64,000 nt of DNA from Annona cherimola (GCA_030490835.1 CM059972.1:93233137-93297136), one strand, 5' to 3'; shown: positions 45,184 to 58,499, numbered from the stretch's first letter. Notes: generated from the letters alone by a model not told the origin. Made by a program: numbers and translations.

Positions 45184-48100
45184 CAAGTAATCTAATATTA
45201 CAAATTAGTATATGCAAAGTCCTCACAGTACAGAGGAATAGATAACACCTCCGCCACTCGGGGGAAATATAAACTCCCACTGGGGGAGACAAAAATCGAT
45301 CCGTAGACTTATTGGGCATTAAGCCTCCATGCTTTCTACTGTGTTGAAGCCCTAGAGGCGGTGAGAGGCCTCACCGTTACTTCCTGCATGTTAGGACATA
45401 TGATTTGGATTGACACTGAAAACATATACAATATAATAGAATCAAATAAACATTAATAAGATCATACATAAAAGATACTAAAATTTAAATGGAAAACCCT
45501 TCAACCTAAAAGAAAAAAATTTACTGAAAAGAGATAATAATCTATTATAATAAATATGTTATAGAAATACACACAATAATGACTCACGCCCCCCCCCCCC
45601 CCGCGTCAGAACACTACTCTAGGCTATACTGAATCTCTAACTGATGCATCTAGAAATAGGAGTCTTATGAGCACTTACACAAAATCAAAACACACTCTTT
45701 TACATATTCACCATGCATGCATATGCAAACAATACGCAAATAACCCATACACAAAATACAAAACACAAACCCAACACAACAGAAACCAGGTCAATATCTC
45801 AGCCACCTGCAGCCAAAATCAGCTCAATGCATAGAGCAGGTTTTCCTTTTAAAAGAAATTAAGGACTTACTTTCCTTTTTGATTATTCTATGAACATGAC
45901 ACTTTGATAAATCTTAAATTGTAAATTATTTTTAATGGTTGAAATGTGTGAAACAAGAACACTATGCGGCCTACCTGTAACAGCTCATTACCAAATCTCA
46001 CACCAAAAAAAGGGGAGAAAATTTATTGAAGCTTATACGTAAGTCTCAGCTTAAATATGATGCGGCGTGTTTTAAAATTATGTGGCTAAGCAATGGTTCA
46101 AAAGTCACTTTTCTGTGCGTGTGCGCTACATTACCATAGGAAGACTGTGTTCTCTGAATTAAGACGATGAGTGTATGCACCTGTGAATACAATTTATATA
46201 AATTTGAACGAGTGCACAACCGAGTGGCTGCCTTACCATGTTATGAACTGCTACAAGTAGATTGCATATTATTTTACAGATTCTTTATGCAAGTGAAGAA
46301 ATAAAGAGATCGATAACTTCATTTTCAAAATTTTTTGCAGAGTTGATGATTCTTGGTTTCATTTCCTTACTTCTGACATTCGGGCAGAGCTACATTTCTG
46401 GAGTGTGTATTTCAGAGGAGCTTGCTGAGACGATGCTGCCCTGTCCTTTTAGACAGAGCACAATGTTGGGGGGTTCTCATGCTCCTGCAGGGGAACACCA
46501 TGGGCCTACATCTGAGCATAATCCAACATCTCGGGGAGATCATCCATCAACAGATGGGCATGACAATCCAGCAAAAGGACATGAAGAAACAGCAGATGAG
46601 CATGCACAACCGACAGAGGAGCATCACGAACCTGAAGAAGAGCATCACGAACCTGAGGAAGAGCATCATGGTGGAGAGACTGATAGGCGGAGGCTTTTAT
46701 GGGACCATCCTTCCAGGGGTATGGGTCTGCAGCGCAGAGTTCTCGAGGGTGGTGAAGGTGCCACATGCGGTGCTGTGAGTTAATCTTCTGGCTTGCCCAT
46801 CATTTGGACTTAGATCCATTGCTGAAAACGGAGACACTAGCACTCAAAATTTTTTCCTATAGTGTTCTTGAAGGCTCAAATGAGGTTTATTTTGTGTTCA
46901 GATTGAGATTTCTTAACATGCTTAGCTTAGGCACTGTTTTACAACCAGCACTGCAAATGAAACACCAGAGGACTTGACAACCCATTAATATAGTGTTTCG
47001 ATAGTCTAAAGAAACATTTTTTTCTCCACTTATATCAGTCTGCACGAAGTGGGATGCAACAGAACAAGTAGGAGTCTTTCCAAACCTAATATTTTCCTTA
47101 CGCTTCTCTTATTGAAACATGAATAAATCAATTATTAATATTTTCCGCGAGTGCATTCAATATGAACAGCGACTTTCTTGCCCGACAAATTCAACTCGTA
47201 GCAAGTCAAATTGAAATGAAACTGCAGACTTTAATAGAATACATTATATGAAAAGAAATTGGACAATAGGCATGGCTAATTTCTTTAGAATGTGGCCCAA
47301 GACTAAACTGTTGGTAACCAAAGCCAGGTTTCATATCTGTCACTCATGATTTCCACATAAGCAGTTACAGCGCGTATGAACTTTGCAAGTGAATATCTTA
47401 ATATAATTATTAGTTACCTCTTTTTGCAAACATATTTATTTTTTTTGTTCTTGTTATATCAAGAAAGTCATTTGTTCATAAGGTGTTGATTTGTTATCCT
47501 AGTGAAATAGGAAAAATATAAACGGTCAAAATTCTATAATCTACATCTATTGATTCAACCAAAACAATAAAGTGATTTAGGGACATTTATTTCTATGAAC
47601 TTATGTATCTGTTGGTCTTTTACAGTTTCAATCTTCACAAATCCAAATGAAGAAAATAATTTCTTCGATAGAATCATTAGTGATGTTTGTTGATTTATTT
47701 CCTTTTTGTTAACTTGTTGTCATTACATTTGATAGCATCTGACATACTTCTCCTTTCATAAGTAAAATTTCATCTAACAAGCTACACCCCAAAGCTTGCA
47801 TTGTATCTTACTGCAAGGTAGAAAATCAATATGACAATGCAATAGCTATTACTGAAACAGTCGATTTTATGATTACTAATCAATTCAATCAACAGGGAAA
47901 AGTGCCACTTGTTTCTGCACATGCAATTCATCAGTTGCACATCTTCATATTCTTCCTAGCAGTCTTTCATGTAATTTCTAGTGCTGCTACGATGATCCTT
48001 GGAAGATTAAAGGTAGGTCAAGGCGAAAATATTTTGTTTTGGGTATTGTGAATTACACAAAACTTGAAGTCACAACATAGCTTTTTACTTAATAGAAAAT

Positions 48101-51100
48101 GATGAACGATGTTATTCTTTGGAACTCCATTTTACAGATCCGAGGATGGAAAGAATGGGAAAGGGACTCATCTACTGATTACGAGTTCTCCAATGGTATC
48201 CGTTCACCACAAAAGCATCTTATTTCCTACTTGTCTCTCATGCTAGGATCACTAGTTTGGTTTAGTTTTGATGTCTCGTATTGCTCTTTTGAATACGAAC
48301 CGTAGTTTTTCCACCATTATTTTACATCCGTTTCTAATAGCATCATGCAGATCCTTCAAGATTTAGATTTGCTCATGAAACATCCTTTGTAAGGCAGCAC
48401 ACAAGCTTTTGGACCAGAATTCGTGTTTCATTTTATATGGTAAGAAATTTTCTTTTATTTTGGATAATCATGGCATACAACAAAGTGCATCATTTTATTG
48501 TGCCATTTGATTGAACATTTGACCATATTCTTGAACCAGTTCTTCTAACACTACAGCAGTTCAAATTTGATAGATAAAGATGCATCAACCATTAGATTAG
48601 TAAAAAATGGAGAAAATGGATTCTCACTTTCAGTTTTAATTTTGAATAAGATTGCTATAAAAGTTTGAAACAGCCTGATTTCCGATCAGCAGAGAGGGAG
48701 TACAGCATTTGATGCAAACAACTTGTTCACAAAAGATGGGGCGAAAAGCTATTCATTTTAATATGCACCTTGAAATCCTCAAATTCATGATTGGATGCTG
48801 ATCAGATGTTTCAAATATAATGCAAGAAATAGGAGCTTGTTTTCAGAGATCAACTTAGCACATACAGCCAACTATGCAATGACCAAATTTAGGTTTAAGG
48901 CATGCATCATTGAATCCAACTTCAGAGACACAGTTCAAACATTCCCCACTAACACCCTTGCCTTGCAGTTATGCTTCTTCCGCCAATTTTTTAGGTCCAT
49001 CCGGAAGGCAGATTACTTGACAATGCGCCATGGATTCATCACTGTGAGTGCATTCATCTGCAATTTCAATATAATTGGCTGTCTCAATTATCTATTTGAC
49101 TTGGTAAAAATCTGTTTTTGAAGGTTCATTTAGCTCCTGGAACAAAGTTTGATTTCCAAAAATATATTAAAAGGTCGCTTGAGGATGACTTCAAGGTAGT
49201 TGTGGGTATCAGGTAAAAAAAAGGGGGGTTTGCTTCATATATATGATTTTCAGTATTGGGCCAAAAGAACTGTCAAAGAAATTATCAATGCAGAAACTCA
49301 TTGATCCATGCAAACAGCCCAAAGACCAGGGCAGCCAATTCATCAGTTGCCACAAGCATGTATAGGGCATGCCCATCTTGATGAACCTTCTAATTTTGCA
49401 TCCGCCAGCATTATTAGGACATGACTTGTGACACATCAAAATTTATTATTTTCAACGGGCCTCTTGAGTTTGCTGAATATTTACCCTCTCACAATATCGA
49501 AGAAGTCTGTTTACATTCATGCTTGGGTTAACAGGCTACCTATGTTGAGGGTGCTTTAGTTGGTGGAAAATAATTGGAAGACCATTGAAATGAAATCATG
49601 TTTTACAATCGATTCATTTTTCCTGTTTTTGAATATAATATTGGTTTTTGGTTAAATGCACCCGGGTACTCTTAGTTTTAGTGCACTTAGTGCCCGGGTG
49701 CATTTAATCTATTTTTAATTTTTTTTTTTATAAAACTGTTAATCTAAGTGTATTTAAGATATAAATTATGTTTTACTATTTTTGGAGATTTGTAGATTTT
49801 TTTTGGAGATTTGCCTTTGTTTTTAAAAAATAAAAAAAAAATCTATAAATCTTCAAAAATGGTAAAAAGTGATACATATATTAAATACATTTAGATTAAA
49901 AGTTTTATAAAAAAATTCAGAGAAATAAAAAAATGGATTTTTGTACCTGGGTGCACAATTTCTGGTCCATATATATTTAGGTTGAAAATCCATTTGCCCC
50001 TTTTGAAGAACTCATAAAATTTGAAGTGAAAGATTTTGAGGGAAAAATCAGTTTCTCTACTATTTCCAAAGGTTAAAAAAAGTATTTGGATCACCATAGT
50101 GTTTGGATTTCAAATGCAATAAACATTTTAAGTGTCAACAAAGGTTTTTTAATTTTTAGGGATTTTGAATATTTTATGGACATTTAATTTTAAATTCATA
50201 CATCGGACATACTTCCAATTCTATTGAAATAATTTTCAAGATAAACATTTTTTTGTTTAGATGGCATTAGTATCAGAGTGAAAGTCCATGGTCATAGTTT
50301 TTCATTCTAAAGATTTTGAATATTTTAGGGAACAGCATTTTTAAATTCACTTGTCAGATATACATGCAATTCTATTAAATACTTTTCAATGTAAACCTTT
50401 TTTGGTTTAGATGGCACTAGTATCGTACTGAAAGTCCATTTGTTATTTTTTCTTCATACTACATTTTTATTTCTTTATTCTAACTTTAGTTATGTTTGAT
50501 GCCTTATCAGTCCACTATTATGGGGTTCAGTTGTCTTCTTCTTGCTTCTGAATGTTAACGGTCAGTGCTCTGCAAATGCAAATTCCAAATGATAACTATT
50601 CACATTTCAAAATCCAAATAACTGTGATCTCTGCTATTTTCTTTCCTTTCAGGTTGGCACACGTTACTTTGGGTGTCTTTTATCCCACTACTAGTAAGCA
50701 GTTCCTGACACAAAAATCATGCCATCTCCACTCCTGCATGAACATATTTTCCATGAATATTTTCTTTTTGCAGTGTATCCTTTCCATTGGTACAAAGCTG
50801 CAAGTCATTATTATGACCATGGCCCTTGAAATTCGGGAAAGACATGCAGTGGTTCAAGGAATTCCTCTTGTGCAAGTCAGTGACAAAAACTTTTGGTTCA
50901 GTCAGCCTCGATTTGTGCTATTTCTCATTCATTTCACACTGTTTCAGGTATTCTCTAATTCTTTGTTATATCACAATACTAAGTTAAAAGACAGCCAAAA
51001 TGAGTTGGGATAATTATTAAAAGAGTTAACCAAGAATGAAACTGATAGAATGATTTCAATCAATTTTGGATTGAAAAGGCATACACCATTTCCTTGTAAC

Positions 51101-54100
51101 GATAATTACCTTTGTTAATTCGAATCTGTAAACATCAAGATATAACTCAAAGATGAATTATTTCCATGTTTTGGACTGGTCCTATGCATATGTCTTGATG
51201 AATTTTTCCTTTCAAGGATATTTTACTACTTTGTCAGGATAGTCAGGAGTGGGGGAAATTTTAGGAGATGTAGTTTCATTTGGAAAACAAAATCCACAAT
51301 TTAAAGATTCCTATTTCCTCATGGATTCTCATGATAGTTAGGAGTTTTGGAATTTAGGAAATTTAGTTTCACCTAGAAAACAAAGTCCACAATTTAGATC
51401 TATTTTCTGATGGCAATGGTGCTACTGGTTAGAAGAATATAATGTATAAAAAAGAAATGCACGTGTCCTACCATCTGGATGGCAAGTCTCCATCTACCTG
51501 GGTACCTTACTTCTTAGCATGTCAAGTCTATGTTGACACTAGAACATGTTGGCCCTGCCTCAAGGATCATCTTCCACAAAAAATGCCTCAATTAAATAAT
51601 CATCCATGTCAGACTGGCATATGCATTTGAAATTACGTTATGGTTTGATGATAGAGATGAATCAATTAGATTTTGAAATTTTCTCTTTAATTATAAGGTG
51701 ATCAATGTAGTTATATTCCAGTGAATAGTATCTACAGCATTCTGAATTACTGATTTATTTTGAATCTTTCTGCAGAATGCATTTCAAATAATATACTTCC
51801 TCTGGATATGGGTAGATGTCTATACTTGGGCCTTTCTTAAATTTGTTTGAAAAAATGCAATTGCTATATTATTTTCTCATTTTCTTCGAGATAAAGTTGA
51901 AATGTCTTTGCTTTTTCTTCTGCAGTACGAATTTGGGTTGGATTCTTGCTTCCAAGAAAATACAACACTTATAATTTGCAAAATGGCTGTTGGGTAAGCC
52001 TCCATTCCTCATCTTTTCTTCTCATTCTTTTGGGCAACACGTAATTTGAATACATGTTCTTTTAGATGTGTAGACAAAAGGGTATAAAAAACACTCCTTG
52101 TCCATATGAAACTAAATTCACCTATATCCAATAATTCTATTTTTTTTTCTTATCCTTATATTTTCAATCATTACCCCTCTATTTTTCTAACGAAAATATT
52201 ATATATTTTATCTGATTTTCCACTTCTATGGAACCAGCTTCATAAAAGTGAATTGCGCAGCCACTCAAATTGGGCCCATCATGATGATTAAATCAAAATC
52301 TACTCCAAGTATTTTATTTAACATAACTTTTATAATTATTTCATCAAAAATCTTTTCAATTAAATGTGGAAATCACTTAGATTCATTCATAAAATCATTG
52401 CAATGGAATAATAATTTACAGAAGCATCCATCTATATCGAAAGAACATTTTTGAAAGTACAGGTGTTTAATAAAAACATTAAATTTTCTAACAATCAAAT
52501 AATTTTAATGCATTTATGTTGATACTCAAAAAAATCTTGAACTTCAATGAAACTTGATTCATGGTTGAATTGGATTTTGGTTTAATCATCATGGTGGACC
52601 CCAAATCAAGAGAGGTTCAATGAATTCACTACTATGAAACCCTTTCTTTCTTAATGCACTTTATGAATAACAACTTGTATAACTTTTGCATTTTCCTTTT
52701 ATATTCCCTATCTTCTACTAATATTCAAACACATTTACAGTGATCAGATCTAGCCATGCATGCATTTGAGCCCACAAGAACACATCTAGAGGGAATTTTT
52801 CCATGACTAGAATGGAGAACCTCTGACAACAGGAACAAGTCTCAAGAAAACAGAAAAAAGAAAAGCAATTATAGAGAAAAATGGGTGTTAATATTCTTTT
52901 GCCTCAATGCTTAGCGTATCTGTCTTACAAGTCATTCTCTACGTGCTACTGAAGTCTCCCACTAGTTTCCACCTTACAGAATCTCAAGGATGATAGAGGG
53001 AATATGGAGAGGAGGAAAACTCTTAACGTGGTGGAAGAAAGAGTTCTCAATCTGATATAATTCATCACTTAGGATAAACTAATGTCTGGGAGTATCAAGA
53101 TATTCAAATGCAAAGCTGAATTGAGCCACAAAATGCTCGCGTAGAGGCACCACCAACTTGTTGCAACTGATATTGAGTAGAGATATTTAATTTCTTTGGA
53201 TTATTAGCTCTGTGGCTCTTGCTTTGCTCGACCTCACACCTCTCTGTGAAGGTTCATCTTCCAAACCAGGTGGCATGGACTGAATCAGTGGCTCCTTGCT
53301 AGGGTCTCCTCCACATCCCTGGAGTCCACCCATCAGAGGATGTTGTAAGATATGGCTTACTGCTCAATCACTACAAAACACAAGATACCCACACCCAAGC
53401 ATCTTAAAATTTGCAGCAAGCCGATGTCTTATAGTCCAAAAACCATTTGATCTTGTAAAAAGGCCGGTGTTTCCTCCTGTTTCCCTGAACTTTGAAGAGC
53501 TAATTCCAAGCATACCTTTATCCATTATGTATTTGATTATATGACTGCCAACAAGTCATATCTGTAGACTCTGCATCATTGACTTCAATTTTTTTTATAT
53601 GCCAAGACATATTTTTGGCTTCTAATAATATGCTCAATCTTCGTACACAATAGCCAGTCAATTTAGTCCAAATATAAACCAGGTATAGTTAATGAACGAA
53701 ATGGATATAGATCATTTCACCAGAGTATGGATACTTTAGAAATTGTCATAGTCTGTGAAATAATTCAATGGAATTAACAAAATTTGGTTATGAGACTTAT
53801 TCACTTTCTTTCTCTCTATCTACCTATCTCATTAATAAACATGGAAGATGTGTTCTAGACGAGGACTGTTTGAGATGAATTTCCTCAAGTTCAAGTCAAA
53901 GAGATGTGGTCATCTTGTACAAAGAGCTCTTGTTGGAAACTTCTATTTCTTATGAAAATAATCTCAAGCAGTTGAATGAGGCATTTTGAAGGGAATCCAT
54001 CATCATTAAATGTGGAGTACTCATGCAAGTAATATCTTGAATTGATCCATTGATATCAGAAGAAAACTAAGCTGTCTGGAATTTTCTTCTTTAATTTGTA

Positions 54101-55581
54101 TTTCCTTGAAGCTTAGAACTGTACTGCTAAGGTTTGAAATATGGAGAAACTGCACACATTTGATGTATACAAGCTAACTATGTGGCAAGATACAAACCCC
54201 TTCTTGAATGAACATGGTCGTAATATGTTTGCCCCAACATGCATTGTGGAATCAAGATTACCTATGTTCTTCATGTTGCTGATCTTTTCAATATGACTAA
54301 CTTTTTTGTGACAATTTTTCATTTGGTTTATGCAGAGTTGGTGTGCAAATTCTTTGCAGCTACATTACACTTCCACTTTATGCGCTTGTATCTCAGGTAT
54401 CTTATTTTAGCAAAAATTTCAATTATATCTTGTTATTACAGTAGAAGTGAGCTCATACCATAAATAAATATTTTCTTCTTGTATAAAAATTTATTGTAAC
54501 ATACTTAATTTCTGCAGATGATATTGGCAACTAATTATAAGCGTTAAGCTTATGAAAGAGATTCTTTTACTTCTGAAATTCATAAAGAAAAATTCAATGG
54601 TTCTCCCTCCTTTTCTTGCTTGGATGTTGCATGACTACAAACAAACCATCCAACTAGTCAACTTCTGACCATTATCATTCCTATATTCTGCAGCTTTTAC
54701 TTTCTTATACCCTGTACAAATCGGTGAATGTGCTATAACTCAATGGAGGGAGGGAGGGAGGGAGTGCAGATCCAAAGTACATGAACTATGAACTCCAATC
54801 AATAATTGCAAAATAGAAATAGTAGTGAAAAAGTCCTTTTAAAATGCAATGAAAAATTCGTTATTACAAGCATGGATCTAAAATTCATGACTGAGATTTT
54901 GAATGGAAGGCTAACTTTCTGCAGGAAAATTTTTTCGAATTATTATTTTTTTCTCATCTCTGAAAGTAAGTTTTTAGAGTCTCATGACTAATGGGAGAGA
55001 ACTTAAAACAAGTTGAAGGGGTTTGAATAAACCCATAAAACAACAGTTTGTTATTTCTATGAGCGTGATGTAGTCGATACCAGTACTAATAATTTTCAGG
55101 TGTAGATTGCTAAGATATTCTATTTTTTTTGCAGGAAAGTAATGATCCTACATTTTTTGTATTCTCCAAGGGATTGATATATGATGCCACGACTTTTTGA
55201 TAGCTGTAAAAAAGCAAGACATTTATTTATTTATTTGTTGCTCTTTTTCTTAATAACGAATGATTTCTGTGGAATTAACAGATGGGAACACACATGAAGC
55301 AGACCATCTTTGACGAACAGACTTCTAAGGCTCTCAAGGCATGGACTAAAGCTGCTAAGAAGAAGCAAAAGACTCCACCCCTTTCCCCAAGAACCTTGGG
55401 TGCAAACACAGGGTTTGCAGACACTGCATTGCCAGTGAATCAATACCACCAAATCAACACCAATGCAAAGCCTGTCACAACATCACAGAATTCTGAACCG
55501 AGTATAGAGTTGTCTGCAATGGCTGATGATGATCCACAAACTCCATTGAAAAATTCATCGACAGTGCCAAATTTGCTCTAA
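41010..55581 (+). CDS. MLO-like protein, complete (copy 2; 15 coding exons, 594 aa)
   Basis: Seven-transmembrane, calmodulin-binding MLO family protein of the plasma membrane. Exons: 41010-41144, 44818-44875, 46341-46774, 47896-48012, 48138-48195, 48351-48439, 48969-49043, 49124-49212, 50511-50560, 50653-50693, 50774-50947, 51776-51811, 51926-51993, 54336-54396, 55282-55581. All have GT/AG borders and compatible phases (1785 nt). Landmarks: [21 protein letters not shown] (TM1, 17-36), [20 protein letters not shown] (TM2, 65-84), Cys 87, 99 and 207 in loop 1, [84 protein letters not shown], and [17 protein letters not shown]. The calmodulin-binding segment [16 protein letters not shown] (about 510-525) follows. 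Loop 1 holds an unusual His/Glu-rich stretch (115-177). Introns reach 3673 bp and contain a SINE and MITEs. Which MLO clade it belongs to cannot be told here. Confidence 0.93.
43577..43717 (+). mobile_element. SINE (tRNA-derived type) in MLO intron 1
   Basis: About 141 bp. A tRNA-like 5' part shows CCCAGTTGGTTCGACTAGTGG (A-box region) and GGTCATTAGTTTGACCC (B-box region). It ends in a run of A. The flanks TTGGACTAATAAG (43564-43576) and ATGGACTCATAAAG (43717-43730) are near-identical, a 12-13 bp target-site duplication. The gene is otherwise intact, so the insert is spliced out. Confidence 0.7.
43791..43860. mobile_element. Short MITE family 1 derivative in MLO intron 1
   Basis: GTGTTTGGGAAATG to AAAGCAAACACG, 70 bp, retains only the ends and the AAATTTTTAGATTGAAATTT interior of family 1. 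Confidence 0.4.
45164..45183. repeat. (TA)n microsatellite
   Basis: About ten TA units in MLO intron 2. Confidence 0.85.
45589..45602. repeat. Poly-C tract in MLO intron 2
   Basis: About fourteen consecutive C in otherwise AT-rich DNA, followed by GCG. It could be an assembly-sensitive site or a real G-run on the minus strand. Confidence 0.8.
46616..46669 (+). repeat. 21-bp coding tandem repeat (EEHHEPE units) in MLO exon 3
   Basis: 46616-46636 and 46637-46657 each encode EEHHEPE and differ by a few synonymous changes. A third partial unit, EEHH, covers 46658-46669. This is the dense core of the His/Glu-rich loop segment. Confidence 0.85.
49651..49960. mobile_element. Foldback MITE family 2 in MLO intron 8
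   Basis: The ends AAATGCACCCGGGTAC and GTACCTGGGTGCACAATT are inverted. The arms contain CTAAGTGTATTTAAGATATA and its complement, and TTTGGAGATTTGTAGATTTT with ATCTATAAATCTTCAAAAAT. Confidence 0.75.
51994..54335 (+). other. MLO intron 13 (2342 bp), absent from copy 1
   Basis: Phase-2 intron with GTAAGC donor and TATGCAG acceptor. Open frames inside (53296-53544, 52106-52291 and others) show no family features. No transposon ends were recognised within it. Confidence 0.7.
54744..54764. repeat. (GGGA)n microsatellite in MLO intron 14
   Basis: Five GGGA units, GGAGGGAGGGAGGGAGGGAG. Confidence 0.85.
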
Positions 55582-56504
55582 GATCTTGTACGCAGAAAAC
55601 TGATGCCCGATGCCAAATTAGCAGTTTCAGCCTCCCTTTTTAGCATTTTAGGAATGTAGATGTGGATGATGTATACATTGGACTTTCCTAGTTTTGAAGA
55701 TTGTAGCTGAAAATCATGTATACATTTTGACCAAGACAGAATTTGACTACAGTAGCAACCTCTGCCCTAACTCTTAGCCGCCATGGCCACCAAGTGTTTG
55801 ACAATGACCTCACAGATTCCTGCTGCTACTTCAGCTACTAACATCCGTGACGCATTCTTCTGTAGTCCTGGTCTAGCATACACATCACGCTCCTTTCTCA
55901 TGCACACCTATCACTAATCTGAAATCAGAATCTCTTAGCTCGCGTTATCCAACCATGAAGGCCTCCTGTAAGGGCATAAACCATACACAAACCACAATGC
56001 ATATTCGAAATGCAAGCGATTATAAATAAGAAGCATTTATTGAGTCATATAGATGGTTGAACTAACCTGTCCAAACTACCCAATAAACACTGAAAAGATT
56101 TCCTCAAAACACAATACCATATATAGATAATTGAACTAAACATGTCCAAACTAACAAGATTTCCTCGAATCATAATATTATCATAGCCCAACTGGCCTAC
56201 AAACAATGTTCAAAATCACTCAAAAGTAACATACAGAAGTATGGAGGTCCTCTCTTCTCACTAGGTCCAACCTAACTAAAGCCCCTAACCGTCCCCTCCC
56301 CACTCCCCGCCAAGGCACCAACATGGTGTGAGTCCGATTGATGTAGGACAAATAGAGAAGAGGATAGAAGAAAGATGAAGATAATGACCCACCATGCCCA
56401 TAACCTTCTCAGTTCCTTCGTTGCATAGCCTTGGTCGTCTATTTGAATTGAATTACCTTGATTCCACGAGAACTCTCATATTGATGAAAAATAGGAGGCA
56501 CAGT
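55582..56504. other. MLO copy 2 3' flank
   Basis: 3' UTR and intergenic DNA. No further coding region was recognised. Confidence 0.45.
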
Positions 56505-57045
56505 TGTATGCACCCAAGTGCATACACTCATTTTTAAAATTTTTTTTTTTTTTTACATAATTGCTAATTTAAGTGTATTTAATATGTGTATCAATTTTTT
56601 ACTATTTTTGGAGACTTTTAGATTTTTTTTCGGATTTTAAAAATCAGTGACATTTTTAGTAATTCTAAAATTCAAATAGACTCGGAGGCATTTTTAGTAA
56701 TTTTTTTAGTAATTTTTAGTAATTTAAATTACTAAAAATACCACTGATTTTTAAAATTCGAAAAAAATCTAAAAGTCTCAAAAATGATAAAAAAATTGAT
56801 ACACATGTTAAATACATTTATATTGTTTACTAAAAATGTTATTGATTTTTAAAATTCGAAAAAAATCTAAAAGTCTCAAAAAATGGTAAAAAGTTGATAT
56901 ACATGTTAAATACATTTATATTGACAGTTTTATTAAAAAAGTCTCAAAATTTTTTTTAAAAAAGGTGAAATATACTCGGGAGCATTGAACCTCAATGCAT
57001 TCAAGTGCATTCAATGGGCTCCCAAAACTTAGGTGTACGTTTCGC
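56505..57045. mobile_element. Foldback MITE family 2 with duplicated arm
   Basis: The left arm contains TAAGTGTATTTAATATGTGT and TTTTTGGAGACTTTTAG. The complementary arm is present twice in tandem (about 56733-56823 and 56824-56920), each with TGATTTTTAAAATTCG and CATGTTAAATACATTTATAT. The outer ends carry ATGCACCCAAGTGCAT and ATGCATTCAAGTGCAT. Confidence 0.7.
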
Positions 57046-58499
57046 CCCGTTTTCAAAGATAAAAAGGGCTGAAATCATGCGCTTTTTTTACCAATCGTTT
57101 AGCCAATTTATGGCTTCAGCGCAAAACTTTTAAAAGCTATATTTAAAATTAAAAAAGCACCATAACAGTAAGCTCCAAATTGAAATTTTCTGCTTAACGT
57201 ATGATTATCCCGTAATTCTAATGCCATCTTCGCCATTCGAAATCATAGCCATTCGGGATTGAGAATGTTGAAGGAAAGCGAAAAGGATTATATGGAGAAG
57301 CGGTTTAAAGAAAGGAATTATGTGACGTCAGCTGATAGATAGCAACGACTGAAATAAAATCAACAAAAATAACATATAGTTCCTCTTTTATATAATTAGG
57401 TTTTAATAAATAAATAAATGTATTTATGAATAATAAAAAATATTAAAAAATAGGCAAATATAGATGATTATTAGATATTTAGGATGTCCAGTAATATTAA
57501 AAGGCGTAAAAAAGTGGTAGATTTTTTTTTTCAGATTTTTTTCGTAGTTGCAAAACACGGGCATCATTTCCAACAGGTTCGCATTGGTTTCCTTTAGCCG
57601 GGCCTCACAACCTGGCGTGTAAGAGTCGGGTCAGAGTTTACTCGGGTCGGGCTCTTCTCAACCATAACTGTATTGCCGTATTGGTATAACTTCAATTCAA
57701 TCTTCTCTTTAACCCTATTTTTCAGGCCCCGGCTCAATCCCAAGTTACACGTATAGAAATCAGGTCTGTTTGGGTTTCAAATTGGATTAACCAATAGTGA
57801 AAAGAAGAAAAGGATAAGAAATTTCTTAGTGTTAAATATTTTAAGTCGATGCCTCACCTTCGTTTTAGAATATGTGATTTTGCGTTGATAAAAATATCTT
57901 ATCTAAAATATTTTTACTTGATTAAATTAATTTAAAATAAAAATTCATATTAAAGGATCAAAATTAATGTCTTTTTGTAGTAATATCTGTCATTTTGTAA
58001 GTCATATAGCAACATAGTTGCTACTTAATGTTATTTCAAATAATGATATCTAATTGACGTATGTGTATGTCATATAATTCAATGTATCAACCTTATAAAT
58101 ATTAGATATGGTCAATCTTGTATTATACTTTTATATCGACCTACAAAATTGAACCGTGTCCTGTTAACCCACCTCCAACCTAAATTAATACACACTTGGA
58201 AATCAAGTCAATTCAAATTGTGTTGTATAGTTATTTTTTTCAAACTATCTAATCCAATCAAGTTGGATTAGTCGGTTCAGTTTAGGACCAATTCTATTTA
58301 CATTCCTACTCACAACACAAACTTAATATTTAATTAGCAGGTTACAATCAACTCGTGAACAAGCTTACCTAGTCCAATTTAAGGTAAATTAAGATCGAGA
58401 TTTTTTAACCCGTCAACCTATTCATATAACTCATTTAACCATTTAAATAGATACATTGGTTATGAGTTCAACTCTTATAACCGGTGAACCTAATAATAA
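57046..58499. other. Intergenic DNA, degenerate repeats
   Basis: No gene. Around 57590-57760 there are GGGTCGGGC-type motifs reminiscent of MITE family 3 interiors, but no ends could be defined. Confidence 0.4.

Noticed and set aside
46422..46778. 118-codon alternative frame and antisense frame within MLO exon 3
   Set aside because: Shadow frames of the repetitive His/Glu-coding exon, which is fixed in frame by the exons on both sides.
48795..49121. 108-codon open frame
   Set aside because: Only 48969-49043 is real (MLO exon 7); the rest is intron read-through.
53296..53544. 82-codon open frame in MLO intron 13
   Set aside because: No family features, weak codon character, and it lies inside a spliced intron.
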